Shown here: positions 1-9,925 of the stretch, piece after piece
How the letters are laid out: each line of letters opens with the position of its first letter
Numbering within the stretch: the stretch's first letter is position 1
Assembly: GCA_003427395.1 (NCBI GenBank)
Contig: BFEA01000059.1
Location: 2,445,954 to 2,509,953, forward strand
Source: Chara braunii
Lineage: Eukaryota; Streptophyta; Charophyceae; Charales; Characeae
Reading direction: 5' to 3'
DNA: 64,000 nucleotides
Notes under the pieces: generated by a model
Told to the model about the DNA's origin: nothing
Seen by the model: only the letters and a program-made list of their open reading frames with translations
The model's database searches: none
Program-made: the position numbers and the translations under genes

Positions 1-58
<58 letters not shown>
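1..58. repeat. (AG)n microsatellite
   Basis: Perfect AG dinucleotide run at the window edge. GA tracts lie at the same relative place in element B (10,822-10,856, reverse strand) and before the LINE (31,296-31,312), so this run is probably part of the shared head module rather than independent satellite DNA. Confidence 0.97.
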
Positions 59-59
<1 letters not shown>

Positions 60-670
60 AGTTGTGTGGGTGTGGGATAAGGTTCTTTTCGTTGTTCCTT
101 TCTTTTCCTCTGTTCATCTGTATAATTTTGGATCCGGATATGGTCGATTTTATCGCGGCCTTCTTTTTGGACTTCTTTTGTAAATCGTTTCGAATTTTCC
201 TTGTCGTTTTGTATGCATGCATGGAATGAATGTAAGTCCCCTTTATTAGCGATCTTTTTGGATTTTCAATCTTGTTTTGCGGTGTCCGTTCCGACTCTGT
301 CTACTGCTCACTTGCGTGAGCTATACGCTCAGATATGATTGAAAGCGCTCGATTATGGATGTTTTGGTTTAGTTGTTAACTTTCGATCGACAAGAGTGCT
401 ATAAGAAGTTGACGATCCTTTCTCTTATTTCCTCCTTTTTGTTACATGTATGATATGTAATGATCGGATCTCACCCGACACCACAAGGATAGGATATCTG
501 CATGCATGTTGAATCTGATCGACACGCTGAAACAACCTGTTGTTTCTCACGTGCATGCTCGCGTACGACCTTGACCTCGAGGAAACCCAGTCGTTGTGTA
601 CGTGCTCGCCTAAGTGAGTCAGCCTGGAACTCCGTATGAGGATGCAGGGGACTGAGCTTTTTAAGTGGAT
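59..670 (+). promoter_or_regulatory. Head module of gypsy element A, 3' portion (untranslated leader)
   Basis: T-rich sequence between the AG tract and the first ATG of a small leader ORF at 671. The same order (GA tract, about 0.6 kb of T-rich leader, ATG of a related peptide) is seen before the LINE at 31.3-31.87 kb and, inverted, in element B. Alignment of this untranslated part to the LINE copy is weak by eye, with scattered blocks near the GCATGC words. The upstream promoter part would lie outside the window. It may be long terminal repeat sequence, but no second LTR is present to prove that. Confidence 0.45.
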
Positions 671-1126
671 ATGGCTGCGAAATTTTCCTCTTGGATGTCT
701 GATCGTGCGAGTCTGAGGGACCCGGAATACCACGAATACTGGGAAGGTGAACAACCCAGACGGCGGGGGAACTTGAGAAATCTGGAATTCCCCTGTCTGA
801 CAGAAAGCGATCGATTGTGTGCAAGGGACTTTCACTGTGCCACAACTAACGATCCTAGGGGCCCCGATTACCCGGATACTTATAACACGCAGTATTTCAT
901 ATCCCCCGGTTTCGTCGTTATTACTACCAGTTTCCCTCCCTTCCACCTCCACCTTTCATATCACCAACTCACGGGCACCGTGGTGCCGTGGAATTCCTTA
1001 ACCCGCTATTGGCCCCGCATACCGTGCGAAAAAGTATCGGCGACACCAGACCTATCGAGCCTTGGAATTCGCTCGACGAACCTGCACCGAAGCCGAGCGG
1101 AGCCGACAACTGGTCGAACCGCGTGA
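671..1126 (+). CDS. Leader ORF of element A with a conserved RDPEY peptide
   Basis: Open frame starting at ATG 671. Its first ~85 residues carry a pattern shared with two other places: RDPEYHEYW near residue 15, then RLCARDFHCAT, DPR and FVVITTSFPPF. Element B (10,170 down to about 9,926, reverse strand) has MPRSW..YDPDY, then RLCPREFHCAT..DPR and FVVITTSFPPF after a +1 frameshift. The ORF before the LINE (31,871) has VRDPEFREYW then RICEWD. I do not recognise the family and assign no function. It lies about 1 kb upstream of gag, between the putative LTR promoter and the primer-binding site, which is unusual for Ty3/gypsy. The C-terminal part after about residue 90 is not conserved with B and may be untranslated. 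Confidence 0.4.
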   Translation: MAAKFSSWMSDRASLRDPEYHEYWEGEQPRRRGNLRNLEFPCLTESDRLCARDFHCATTNDPRGPDYPDTYNTQYFISPGFVVITTSFPPFHLHLSYHQLTGTVVPWNSLTRYWPRIPCEKVSATPDLSSLGIRSTNLHRSRAEPTTGRTA

Positions 1127-1513
1127 CCAGCCACAAAGGCGAAACCAGACGAGATGGTGATTCCCATTTCTCTTAGGCTTGAAAATTGAGTTCATTGGCA
1201 GGAGCGATGTTGTTGGGATTTTGCTCAAGAATGCACGAGTGTTTAAATCTGTTGGTACTATGATCGTGGGAAAGTGTCCCGGATCTTTAGCCTGACACGC
1301 ACTGCACATACCATCTGGCTTATGTTGCACGACATCTGCAGCTTCCTTTCTCTGCACACCCTCTTTGCGCTTATACCCCCGAAACTTGCCACAAAAGATC
1401 TCAGTTCCGACCTGGGACTCCACCCCCACTTTCCTAAAATCCTTGGCACACCCCTTTTCGCACTTCAGGGCCCCCATCCCACTCCGATCGGGAAGTCGCG
1501 CTGGGCGTGAGGT
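1127..1513 (+). other. End of putative 5' LTR of element A
   Basis: Non-coding stretch ending at the primer-binding site. Its last ~130 bp (1,383-1,513) match the reverse complement of element C around 39,077-39,230 almost word for word (the stretch from GTGGCAAGTTTC to GGGCGTGAGGT). Only the part nearest the primer site is shared with B. The LTR 5' boundary cannot be placed because no 3' LTR survives in the window. Confidence 0.5.
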
Positions 1514-1526
1514 TGGTATCGGAGCC
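1514..1526 (+). other. Primer-binding site of element A (initiator-Met type)
   Basis: TGGTATCGGAGCC directly after the presumed LTR end. The classical plant LTR-element primer site for initiator tRNA-Met is TGGTATCAGAGCC, so one base differs (A to G at position 8). The identical 13-mer is present in elements B (9,521-9,533, minus) and C (39,064-39,076, minus), so the change is a family feature and not decay. Confidence 0.75.
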
Positions 1527-1671
1527 AACACGTGGCGACATCGTAAGAGAAGTGCGTAGATAGGTCGCACAATACGATCTGGCGAACAAAGGGCGGCCTA
1601 AACCGCGGAGCGCGCCACGACGCGATCCTATAACCACAAGAAGTAGGTCGGTTGCTCGACAGGCGATCAAT

Positions 1672-2829
1672 ATGAACGCCAATCAGCAAAACTCCAACCA
1701 GCCCCCACAGGCCTCCGTTCGACGGGCACGGGCACCTGTGGCCCTGCCCGATCTCTAACTTTTTTATCCTACACATCATCTCGCAGGAGCGTGGTTGGCC
1801 ACGCATCGCGCGCAACAATATAACAATGACGAAGCGCGGATCAATATCCCCGCCAGTTTGGGAGGGGATGCGCATCATTGGTTCAACACCTATGTTTGGA
1901 CTGATTTTCCAACGTTCGAATAGGATTTTTTAAATCGCTTCGATTATACTGATCCCGATCAAGCTCTTTTTATGATCAAGGATTTGGTTAAAAAACCACT
2001 CGAATCCGTCATTGAGTATCGCAATCGGTTTTACCGAATATTTATCAAAACCGAGCGGGGAGAGCTGGTAGGGAGAGATTTGTTCATTGACGGGCTCCGC
2101 GGTAGGACAATGACTCGGAGGGCGAAACTGGAAAAATAATTCTCCCCCATTAACCACATGCTGCAACAGATCATGGCGGTCGCGGAAGAGATGAAACGAA
2201 AATTCACCGCGAGCTTCCTGGAAGGAGAAGATTATCCTAGAGAAGGGGATTCGTCTGAGTTGGCCAGAGCAAAGGCGGAACTCGCCGCGCTACAAAACAA
2301 ATTTGAGAACATGGGATTTGTGTCGGGTCTTGTTACCTATCTTGAGCAAATCGTACCTAACCGATCGACTCCCGACGCAATCACAGGGGTACCTGTTCCT
2401 GTGATGACTGCTCCCCCGCCCCCGCCCGAGAATCCTACAGGATCAAGTGAATCGACTACGATACTAGAGCTGACCAAAACATTGGTTACCTTCATATAGG
2501 AAAGCAAAAAGGAGCAGCGTGAGCATAACGCTAGGATAGAGTCGTTGATGAGATCGATGCGTCCCATTGCCGTAAGAGCCGCGCCAATACAGCCCGGATT
2601 GGCCCCGGTTCTAGTGATAGGTGGGGCAGCAAACAACCCGAATGTCTGCTACACGTGTCACCAGCCAGGACACATAGCCCAGGACTATCCCCACCAACCC
2701 GTGCAAGCTCGAGTCGGGGGCGCACCGGTCGCCGCGGCACCCGTTGCGAATGGGCCAGGTAGAGTAGGAACGATGTTGGAAGAAATTGAAGGACGTGGGA
2801 GTACGCTAGCTACTACTGAAGAAGCGGCA
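1672..2829 (+). pseudogene. gag: Ty3/gypsy gag (capsid-nucleocapsid), element A, decayed
   Basis: Reading from ATG 1672 gives a gag polyprotein clearly related to that of element B: RARAP, then LFYPTHHLAGAWLAT, the capsid core (DEARINIPASLGGDAHHWF, PLESVIEYRNRFYR, LFIDGLR), a proline-rich linker around 2,400-2,450, and a nucleocapsid zinc knuckle at about 2,647-2,688. The frame is broken by stops near 1,756, at 1,921, near 2,137, near 2,497 and at 2,830. In the knuckle CYTCHQPGHIAQDY the last cysteine is replaced by tyrosine, whereas B and D keep CCHC. Gag packages the element RNA in cytoplasmic particles. This copy cannot make it. Confidence 0.88.
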
Positions 2830-3558
2830 TAACTTATTCCCCTGGACCAGTACGTGGCATTAGGATATTCGAGGTTAGGGATGATCGGGACTATTAGACC
2901 CGCAAATGAGCAGCGAGAGGTGGCGGAATGGAGACCCTTTCCAGGGGAGATGGAGTTAGGAGGACCCACCTTTGTCACTGGGGAAATAGACGTCCTAAAC
3001 ATCGTTCGCGCCCTGGATCATCGCATTCCCCTCCCAATCGGACATCTGTTATCCATCTCGGAACAAGCTAACGAACGCATATTGCAACACTGCAAGGCGA
3101 ACACAAAACGATTCGCCCTTGTGAGAACGGTGAACACGAAAGGAAAAACCCCTGTCCAAGAGGACAACCCGAACCCCGCCAGTACGTCGGACCCTATACG
3201 ACTGGGACTAATACAGAAAGATGATCACTTTCTGCGGATAAAGGCAATCCCGTGGAAATCCGTCGAATGTGACCTCGATGTCTGGGGAGTCCCGTACAAT
3301 GCCATTATTGACTCAGGAGCCGCCGTCTTGGCTATTTCACTACGAGTAGTGGAAAGAGCGGGAAGAGGAAAAGACCTGATCATGCTAACAGACAAAGATC
3401 ATCTCGTCTCCGCAGATGAGGAGAAAATCAAGACAGTAGGACGGATGACCAACGTTGCTTTCCGATTGGGAAAGGTCCATGCTTTGGGGGATGTCGTGGT
3501 GTTGGATGTGAGTACATTCGACGTTCTTTTGGGATTGCCCGCTCTCATGGCTCTATGA
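2830..3558 (+). pseudogene. pro: Aspartic protease domain, gypsy element A
   Basis: In the same frame as the last part of gag. The catalytic motif is visible as YNAIIDSGAAVLAISL (about 3,295-3,342), and the later flap/dimer part ends in VLLGLPAL near 3,525, a usual ILG-type motif of retropepsins. The family's protease is a homodimer that cuts the Gag-Pol polyprotein. The frame from 2,854 to 3,558 is uninterrupted, but a stop at 2,830 separates it from gag and a stop follows at 3,556. Element B carries the same region up to the residue just after the DSGA helix, where it is cut off. Confidence 0.85.
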
Positions 3559-4445
3559 GCCAACCTAGATTTCGAGAGACGATCAATTGTCCTCCGGAAT
3601 ACGGGAGGAAAACCATACGCCATCCCTATGAGATTGACTCTCAGAACGGTGGCGGAGGTAACTCAGAAAACTTCCCCGATGCCGGGAGGAACTCTTCGAA
3701 TGATCACCTGGAAGGAACTTGCGGAACGCAGTGATCGCTGGACAGAGGAGCCAAACCTCTCGAGTGACACAAATGATAGCGATGAAGATGACTTAGTGAT
3801 TCGGGATTTAGTGCAGCAACGCATCCGTTATCTGATCCAACAAATGGCCACAAAGACGTTCGATCTCACAGAAAGGAACAGTTGGAGAACACGCGCGTTA
3901 ATTTTAGGCGACCCACTTGTGCAGATTTCCCGGATGGCTGACTCTTTGGAACCCCCTCGGACTTTACACGAGGGTACCATCCCACTTCGTGCGAGATACA
4001 GAGATAAGGAAGCTTTCTGCGATATTACGGAGCTACCTCGTTCCTTGTTATCTTCGGGAAAAGATATAAGGTTGCTAAGATTAGGGGGGCCGAGGCCGAG
4101 GCTTTGGAACCCCCTGCGCGTCACGACACAGGACCCCACGATCTCGGGATCCAGATCGCGGAAAAACACGTACGATGGCAAGACGTCCGCGACGGTGTAA
4201 CCCCGGAGGAACACGTGGCAATCCAGGAGGAAGATGCCCAAATGATGGCCACAGTGTTTTCTTGGCGATCGGACAATTCATTCATCTCCGCACCCCCGCT
4301 CGAAAACACTGGCGGGATCAATACGAAACAGATTATCATTCAAATACCAGGCCAACTCTATGAGTTGTACGTACCCCATTACGTGCCCGATGAGATTCAC
4401 CGTCTAATCGCATAAATTCTAAAGGAATATCAGGGAGCGATCAGT
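3559..4445 (+). pseudogene. Protease-RT linker region of element A
   Basis: Two frames hold the spacer between protease and RT: one to about 4,200, then a -1/+2 shift to a frame ending at a stop near 4,415. Diagnostic words are DGVTPEEHVAIQEEDAQM and LYELYVPHYVPDE, which recur in element D (53,480-53,690) as DGVTPEEHMAIREEDAQM and LYELHVPQCVPDE. This is a conserved, element-specific segment with no domain I can name. Confidence 0.75.
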
Positions 4446-5330
4446 GTGACGGACACGGGCATCGGACTATCGTTAGTCATTGAACACGAGATTCAGACCG
4501 GAAATCATCCTCCGATCCATTGCAAACCGTACAGGTATTCCCTCGCAGAACGAGAAACAGCCTTACAAAGGATTAGGGAATTCGAAACTAACGGATGGAT
4601 TGAACAAGCCATGGGACCATGGTCATTCCGGGTAGTCCTAGTACCGAAGAAAAACGGGTCGATTCGCATTTGCATCGATTATCGCAAACTGAATGATATC
4701 ACAGTCAAGGATGTGTATCCCCTTCCCCGGATTGACGATCTGCTGGATGCGATTTGATGTGCTAATTATTTCTGTAAATTTGATATTCGTCACGGGTTTC
4801 ACCACATCTTGGTTAAGAAGGAGGACCGGCCCAAGACGACCTTTGTCTTGTTGGAAGATACATGGCAGTGAGTTCGATGCCCGATGGGGATCTGCAATAC
4901 GCCAACTACGTTTCAGAGAGCGATGAATGTAACATTTCAAAATTTCGTCAACAAGACTCGACAAACTCAAGGGATGATCAATTTCTGCGTCATTGTGTAT
5001 ATGGACGATATCCTGGTCTATTTAGAATTATTCCACGGGCACTCACAGCTTATCGAATGGACACTGGGAGCCTTATGGGATGCCAGATTCAAGATTGCGC
5101 TGGAAAAGAGTGAGTTCTTCCTTTCTGAGATCTCGTTCCTGGGCTACGTGGTAACTCGGGGAGGCTTACAGTCCGATTCGAGAAAAGTTGCGGTCGTTCG
5201 AGACGCCCCAACTCCCACATCGCTGACGCAAGTTCGAGCTTTTTTGGGGCTGGCCTCGTACTATCGGCGATTTATCAAGGGTTTCACCGCTATCGCACGG
5301 CCCCTAACAAACTTGCTGCGAAAGGACCAG
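4446..5330 (+). pseudogene. pol: Reverse transcriptase, gypsy element A
   Basis: Ty3/gypsy RT. The N-terminal part reads HCKPYRYSLAE, then VVLVPKKNGSIRICIDYRKLN, a stop at 4,755 and a frameshift. Traces of FDIRHGFHHILVKKED follow, and then CNTPTTFQRAMN. The catalytic box is intact as VIVYMDDILVY (about 4,990-5,025), followed by FLGYVVTRGGLQ and FLGLASYYRRFIKGF. The enzyme copies element RNA into cDNA in the particle. The YMDD aspartates survive, but the stop and at least two frame changes make this a relic. Motif A was lost from frame at about 4,755-4,880. Confidence 0.92.
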
Positions 5331-5815
5331 CCCCTCAGCTGGGATACGGAGTGCAAACAGGCCTTCGGCGCTCTAAGGGAAACCCTGGCCACGGCGCCTA
5401 TTTTGATCCGACCGGACCCGGCCAAACAATTCATACTCGTCACGGGTTGGCAGCCTGAGGCGATTTCCGCTATCCTGGCGCAGAAGGGGAACGACGGTCG
5501 TGAACACATCATTGAATACGCGTCTCGTACCGTACCGGACCAGGGGAGGAACGATTCCGCTCTGCAAGGAGTGGGGGAGGAACGATTCCGCTCTGCAAGG
5601 AGTGGTTTGGGGAATTCAACACTTCCATCTCTATCTGTACGGACAAAAGTTTCTCCTCTTCACGGACCACAAGCCCCTGCTGGCTCTCAAGAAGCTCACT
5701 AATTACATGGGCATGATTGGACGTTGGGCAGTACGGCTGCAAGAATACGATTTCGGCATCATCCATCGTAAGACGGAGAGGCACGGGAACGCGGGCAGAT
5801 TGACACAAGTGCACC
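5331..5815 (+). pseudogene. pol: RNase H domain, gypsy element A
   Basis: Follows RT directly: PLSWDTECKQAFGALRETL, then FILVTGWQPEAISAIL. In intact relatives the first catalytic residue lies in a TDAS/TDWQ-type motif, and here that aspartate is glycine. A 31-bp duplication (5,543-5,604) then shifts the frame. The rest reads LYGQKFLLFTDHKPLL and LQEYDFGIIHRKTE, the usual end of the domain. RNase H removes the RNA strand after cDNA synthesis. Both the lost aspartate and the frameshift indicate inactivity. Confidence 0.85.
5543..5604 (+). repeat. 31-bp exact tandem duplication in RNase H
   Basis: The unit beginning GGGGAGGAACG occurs at 5,543-5,573 and again at 5,574-5,604. Since 31 is not a multiple of three, it breaks the pol frame. 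It may be replication slippage or an assembly slip. Confidence 0.95.
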
Positions 5816-6398
5816 GCCCGCCAAGGTTGCTAAAGGCAAAGACATTACTCCGTGGAGAGAACCAGAACCAGTCAGCGGACCACGATACGGACAAGTGGCA
5901 GTTCTTCCTCGCGAAAAGAAATAGCACGTGGCGATGGGTGACGGAGGTAACCCTGGGGCTCCCCTTTCTCCTCTCTCATCTTCGTCTTTCCCCTCCCTAC
6001 CTGACAAATTCTGCTATTTTTGCGAGGCAATTTCAAGAGTTTATTTGGTCCCTATGCGTCCCAGCGGGGAAGGGTATGTCTAATGGGTAGATTGTCGGCA
6101 CTTTGTCTCAATGGCCCATGGTTCCTGCATTCAGTATCAAAACTCGGACGAAGCCTAGTTGTGTCCCTTGTGTCGATCCGACAAAATTTCTACGGAAGCC
6201 CGCTTTCTGGAGGCCACGTCGAAGGGTTTAGAAGGGTCGAGGTATGGACAAATGTTGTCTTAATAGCCACAGTGGTCGGGAACCCCCTGCGAGACTTCAC
6301 CAAGGAGGACCGTAGAAGGGTTAACAAGAGGGCACGGGACTATCAATGGAACGACGGACGGTTAGAAAAACAAAAAACGGACGGGAGTGGAATTTGGA
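5816..6398 (+). other. RNase H-integrase spacer of element A
   Basis: About 0.6 kb with no recognisable domain, lying where the connection between RNase H and integrase is expected. Open in places but without conserved motifs. Pyrimidine-rich at 5,950-6,000. Confidence 0.4.
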
Positions 6399-7168
6399 TG
6401 ACTGTGCCCCATCCATTCGTACGGTATGACTGGGTTAAGTCGGCACATGAAGAGACTGCAGCTCACTCAGGGTTTGTCGTACGGATTAATGAGGTGGCGA
6501 TTGACAACAATGAATGGTATTGGTCCAATATTCGCGACGATGTTAAATTCATCATCCCAAATTGTCAGGTATGCGCCGCTGACAAGGCGCCGATTCAGCC
6601 GCCTAGATCGATAATGCCTACCATAGTCGAACGACCATTCCAGAGGGTTAGTATGGACACCTCAGATATTCTCGTTCCCCCTGGACCTAATAGTTGCGAG
6701 TATTCAATTCTACTGGTTTTCGTAAACCATTTCTCGAAATGGATCGAGGCCTATCCGTGTAAGGCGCGACAGGCAGCCGAAATCGAGCGATACGTTAACC
6801 GTTTTCTCAAGATGCACCAGGACACTGAGGAGATCATGACGGACAACGGGGCAGAATTTAGAGGGGAATTTTTTAGAAACCTAGTCCTGCATGGCGTCTC
6901 TATTCGTAATACTGCCCCCCATATTTCGCAATCGAACGGACTAGTAGAAAACGCCAATCGGGTNGCCCCCCATATTTCGCAATCGAACGGACTAGTAGAA
7001 AACGCCAATCGGGTGATTAAGACCGCTTTACGACACAACATTGCGGCAAATGACACGAGGCCTTGGCCCGATATCGTGGACCATATTCTGGCTATCCACC
7101 GGGGGACATCCCACGAGTCCACAGGTTTGACCCCTTCCAACCACGAACCAATAGCCTACCTTGCGTAG
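6399..7168 (+). pseudogene. pol: Integrase (zinc-binding and DDE core), gypsy element A
   Basis: HHCC zinc-binding module: HEETAAH, then NCQVCAADK. The rve catalytic core shows RVSMDTSDIL (first Asp), EIMTDNGAEF (second Asp) and QSNGLVENANR (Glu), so the DDE triad is present. It inserts the cDNA into chromosomes. The frame is open from 6,020 to 7,168, but it passes through a 50-bp duplication separated by one N (6,914-7,014) that repeats the block around the catalytic Glu and is almost certainly an assembly join. A stop at 7,166 follows. Confidence 0.9.
6914..7014. other. Single-N join with 50-bp identical flanks (assembly artefact)
   Basis: The 50 bases at 6,914-6,963 are repeated exactly at 6,965-7,014 with one N at 6,964 between. 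Two contigs that overlapped by 50 bp were apparently joined without merging. The duplication adds 51 bp, so the reading frame is kept. Confidence 0.9.
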
Positions 7169-7257
7169 CCCTACCGAGCCTAAATGATGAGACGGACCTT
7201 CCGCGAAGGACTACTAGAGCAACGGTTAAGGATAAGGCCTAGCGCCACCTAGAGCTA

Positions 7258-7647
7258 ATGGAAAAGGTCCTCCCACGGCTAGCCCGAAAAAGACAACGAA
7301 TGACAGAAATGGCCCATGGGAGACAGGTTAGGAGTTACGAGGCCCGGAACGGGAACGCTAGGCCCCGGCCCCAATATAAATTAGGGGACATCGTGCAGGT
7401 GAGGAAATGTGCTCGCCAAGGCAAGTTAACGCCACGATTCTTCGGGCGATTTCACGTGGTCGAGCTCGGTCCCAGTGGGGTGAACACGGTGCAGCTTGCG
7501 CCGGAGGTGTCGGGAAGTCGATTAGCTCGTCCGATCATTCGACACGTGTCCTACCTTCGTCCTCTCCCGTCTTCCTCTTCTCCTCCATCGACTGCATCGT
7601 CCCTTGGCCAAGACGAGAACGACGACTCTTTAGAATCTTCCTTCCGT
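7258..7647 (+). pseudogene. pol: Integrase C-terminal domain, gypsy element A
   Basis: Reads ARKRQRMTEMAHGRQ, then YKLGDIVQVRKCARQGKLTP and RFFGRFHVVELGP, matching the C-terminal SH3-like DNA-binding fold of Ty3/gypsy integrases with a GPF-type motif (here GRF). It ends RHVSYLRPLP and a serine/acid-rich tail. Separated from the core by stops at 7,166 and near 7,240. Homology to the gypsy element stops at about 7,647, where inverted element B begins, so the end of pol and the 3' LTR of A are missing. Confidence 0.82.
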
Positions 7648-7995
7648 GATCAGGTCGTTTTTCCTACCTGCCCTTTCGACCACTCTCAGTGAGATAGCCA
7701 ACACAGCTGCTCCCGAATCTATAATAGCATTGTAAGGAATTCCCCAAATTTCTATATCGCACTCGGCGGATTTCCACGGAATTGGTTTAATCCGCAGGAA
7801 ATGATCATCTGTCTGGATTAAACCTATCTGTATCGGATCCGAAGTACTTGCGGGGTTTTCTTCGGGCGCGGGGCTTTTGGCTTTCGCGTTCGGGGTTCGG
7901 GCAAGGGCGAATCGCTTTCGGTTCGCTTTGCAATGCTGTAACATTCGCTCGTTGGCTTGCTCGGAGATCAAGAGCAGATGACCAATCAATCGGAA
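7648..7995 (-). pseudogene. pro: Protease start, gypsy element B (truncated)
   Basis: Reverse-strand frame with SDPIQIGLIQTDDHFLRIK, YNAIIDSGAAVLAISL and VVERAGRKNDLI, after which the homology to A stops at 7,647. The catalytic DSGA is intact but the C-terminal half of the protease and all of pol are absent. It is in a different frame from the B gag, with a single-base-type shift near 7,990 (A has both in one frame). Confidence 0.85.
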
Positions 7996-9379
7996 GGGGA
8001 ATCCGATGGTCCAAATCTCGGATGATGTTTAATACATCGATCTCCCCTGTGACGAAGGTGGGTCCTCCCAACTCCTCTTCTCCTAGGGACGGTCGCCACT
8101 CCGCCACCTCTTTCGGTTCTGGTGCTGGTCGGATTGTTCCGATCATTCCAAGCCCAGGATATCCTAGCGATACGTATTGGTCTAGCGGGATTAGCTCAGC
8201 GGCCTCTTCCGAGGTAGCCAGGGCACTTCCCCCACCCTCTATTTCTTCCATCAGGGCTCCGACTCGTCCAGGTCCGTTGGCGATGGGAGCCGCAGCCATA
8301 GGTGCGGCTCCGATCCGCTGTTGTGGGGGTCGGTGGGGGCAATCACGGGCTAGATGTCCGGGCTGATGACAGGCGTAGCAGATATTCAGATTGTTCGCAG
8401 CTCCCCCGAGAGCAGGGGCTGGGGTTAATCCTTGCTGCATCGGAGGGGCACGCACCGCAATGGGTCGCATGTTCCTCATCATGGCTTCCAGTCGAGCATT
8501 GTGCTCTCGTTGCTCCCTTTTGCTTTCTTGGATCAAACTAATCAAGGTTTTGGTTAGTTCGAAAATAGCCGCAAATTCGTTTGATCGTACAGGAGCCTCA
8601 ACCGGCGGCGGAGGTAAGGTTCTGACGGGCGGGGGCATCATAGGAGCAGAGATGCTCGGAGTCTCGCTTAGGATTACTCGTTTGGGGCCTATCTGTTCCA
8701 TATAGGTGGCAGGTCCTGATACAAACCCCATGTTTTCAAATTTGTTCTGTAAAGTAGCCTGCTCTGCCCTTGGTCGTGCAAGCTTTGTCGAATCTCCGTC
8801 TCTTGGGTAGTCTTCTCCTTCTAGGAAGTTCGCCACGAACTTCCGTTCCATTTCTTCCGCAGCAGCCATAATTTGTTGTAACGTATGGGTGATGGGGGAA
8901 AACTGCTTTCGCAACTTAGCCCTTATTGTCCGGCTGCGGAGTCCGTCAATGAATAGATTTCTCCCTACTTGCTCACCTCGCTCAGTTTTTACGAACATTC
9001 TATAGAACCGGTTTCGATATTCTGCAACGGATTCGAGCGGTTTTTGCACTCGGTCCTTGATCATGTACAGCGCTTGCTCAGGGTGGACATAATCAAATCG
9101 GTTCATAAAATCTCGTTCGAAGGTCGGGAGATCCACCCATACATAGGTACTATACCAATGATGGGTGTCTCCTCCCATTTGGGCCAGAATGTTGATCTGT
9201 GCTTCGTGATCATCGTACTGCTGTGCTCTAAGCGTGGCCAGCCATGCTCCTGCGAGATGGTGCGTCGGATCAAATAGATAGAGATCTGGTGGCGACATGG
9301 GAGCTCGTGCACGTGGGCCAGGTTGATTGGGTGGATAAGCATTTTGTTGCGGAACCGGATTTTGCACATTGGCAGCCAT
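7805..9379 (-). CDS. gag: Ty3/gypsy Gag, element B, long open frame (524 residues)
   Basis: Starts MAANVQNPVPQQNA at 9,379. Capsid core from about residue 32 (PDLYLFDPTHHLAGAWLA, then HHWYSTYVWVDLPTFERDF, PLESVAEYRNRFYRMF, LFIDGLRSRTIRAKLRKQF), a coiled segment (QQIMAAAEEMERKF), a proline-rich linker, and the nucleocapsid knuckle CYACHQPGHLARDC near residues 332-345 with all CCHC ligands. A has five stops in this part and B has none. From about residue 462 (after HRIPLPID) the frame slips, so the last ~60 residues are out of register with A and D. This is the best-preserved gag in the window and a good reference for the family. It lacks pol, so any product would be Gag only. Confidence 0.88.
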   Translation of the reverse strand: MAANVQNPVPQQNAYPPNQPGPRARAPMSPPDLYLFDPTHHLAGAWLATLRAQQYDDHEAQINILAQMGGDTHHWYSTYVWVDLPTFERDFMNRFDYVHPEQALYMIKDRVQKPLESVAEYRNRFYRMFVKTERGEQVGRNLFIDGLRSRTIRAKLRKQFSPITHTLQQIMAAAEEMERKFVANFLEGEDYPRDGDSTKLARPRAEQATLQNKFENMGFVSGPATYMEQIGPKRVILSETPSISAPMMPPPVRTLPPPPVEAPVRSNEFAAIFELTKTLISLIQESKREQREHNARLEAMMRNMRPIAVRAPPMQQGLTPAPALGGAANNLNICYACHQPGHLARDCPHRPPQQRIGAAPMAAAPIANGPGRVGALMEEIEGGGSALATSEEAAELIPLDQYVSLGYPGLGMIGTIRPAPEPKEVAEWRPSLGEEELGGPTFVTGEIDVLNIIRDLDHRIPLPIDWSSALDLRASQRANVTALQSEPKAIRPCPNPERESQKPRARRKPRKYFGSDTDRFNPDR

Positions 9380-9520
9380 ATTGGCTGCTCGCCGGTTAGC
9401 GGATCTGCTTCTGGTGACGATAGGGTCGCGTTTATGCGCGTTCCGAGGGCGAGGTCGCCCACGGTTAGCCAGGTCGCCTAATTAACGTGCTATCAATCCC
9501 AAGACCGTAACCACGTGTCG

Positions 9521-9533
9521 GGCTCCGATACCA
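9521..9533 (-). other. Primer-binding site of element B
   Basis: Reverse-strand TGGTATCGGAGCC, identical to the sites of A and C, 141 bp upstream of the gag start. Confidence 0.75.
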
Positions 9534-9925
9534 ACCTCACGCCCAGCGCGACTTCCTGATCGGAGTGGGATGTGGGCCGGGGAGTGCGAAAAGGGATGTG
9601 CCAAGGATTTTTGGGGAAGTGGGGGAGTCTTAAGGGTATGAATGCAATTAGGCGAATGAGGGGTGCGCGCGCAAGGGTCTCACAGTCCGAAGGGAGCGGG
9701 ACACTGTGGGCGACGGGTTACGGAAAAATCCCTCCGTGGTGGAGATGGTCCCAAAAAGTTGGGCCGTCGGGGGGCCGCCATGTGGCGCAGGCCGCCGCGT
9801 ATCTGGGTTGGGCCTTCGGAATTCCGGAGGTCTCTGTTCGCCGCTACGTTTGCAGTTCACGCAAAACGTATTGGGTCAATAGGGGGCTATGGCCGGCCAC
9901 GGAACAACACTGAGTTGATGATACG
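9534..9925 (-). other. LTR-end region of element B
   Basis: Sequence next to the primer site matches A and C for about 100 bp (GGGCGTGAGG, then the block around GTGCCAAGGATTTTTGG), then diverges. No gene seen. Confidence 0.5.

Noticed and set aside
1672-7692. Element A as an active retrotransposon
   Set aside because: Gag has five stops, the RNase H catalytic Asp is Gly, several pol frameshifts exist and no 3' LTR is present.
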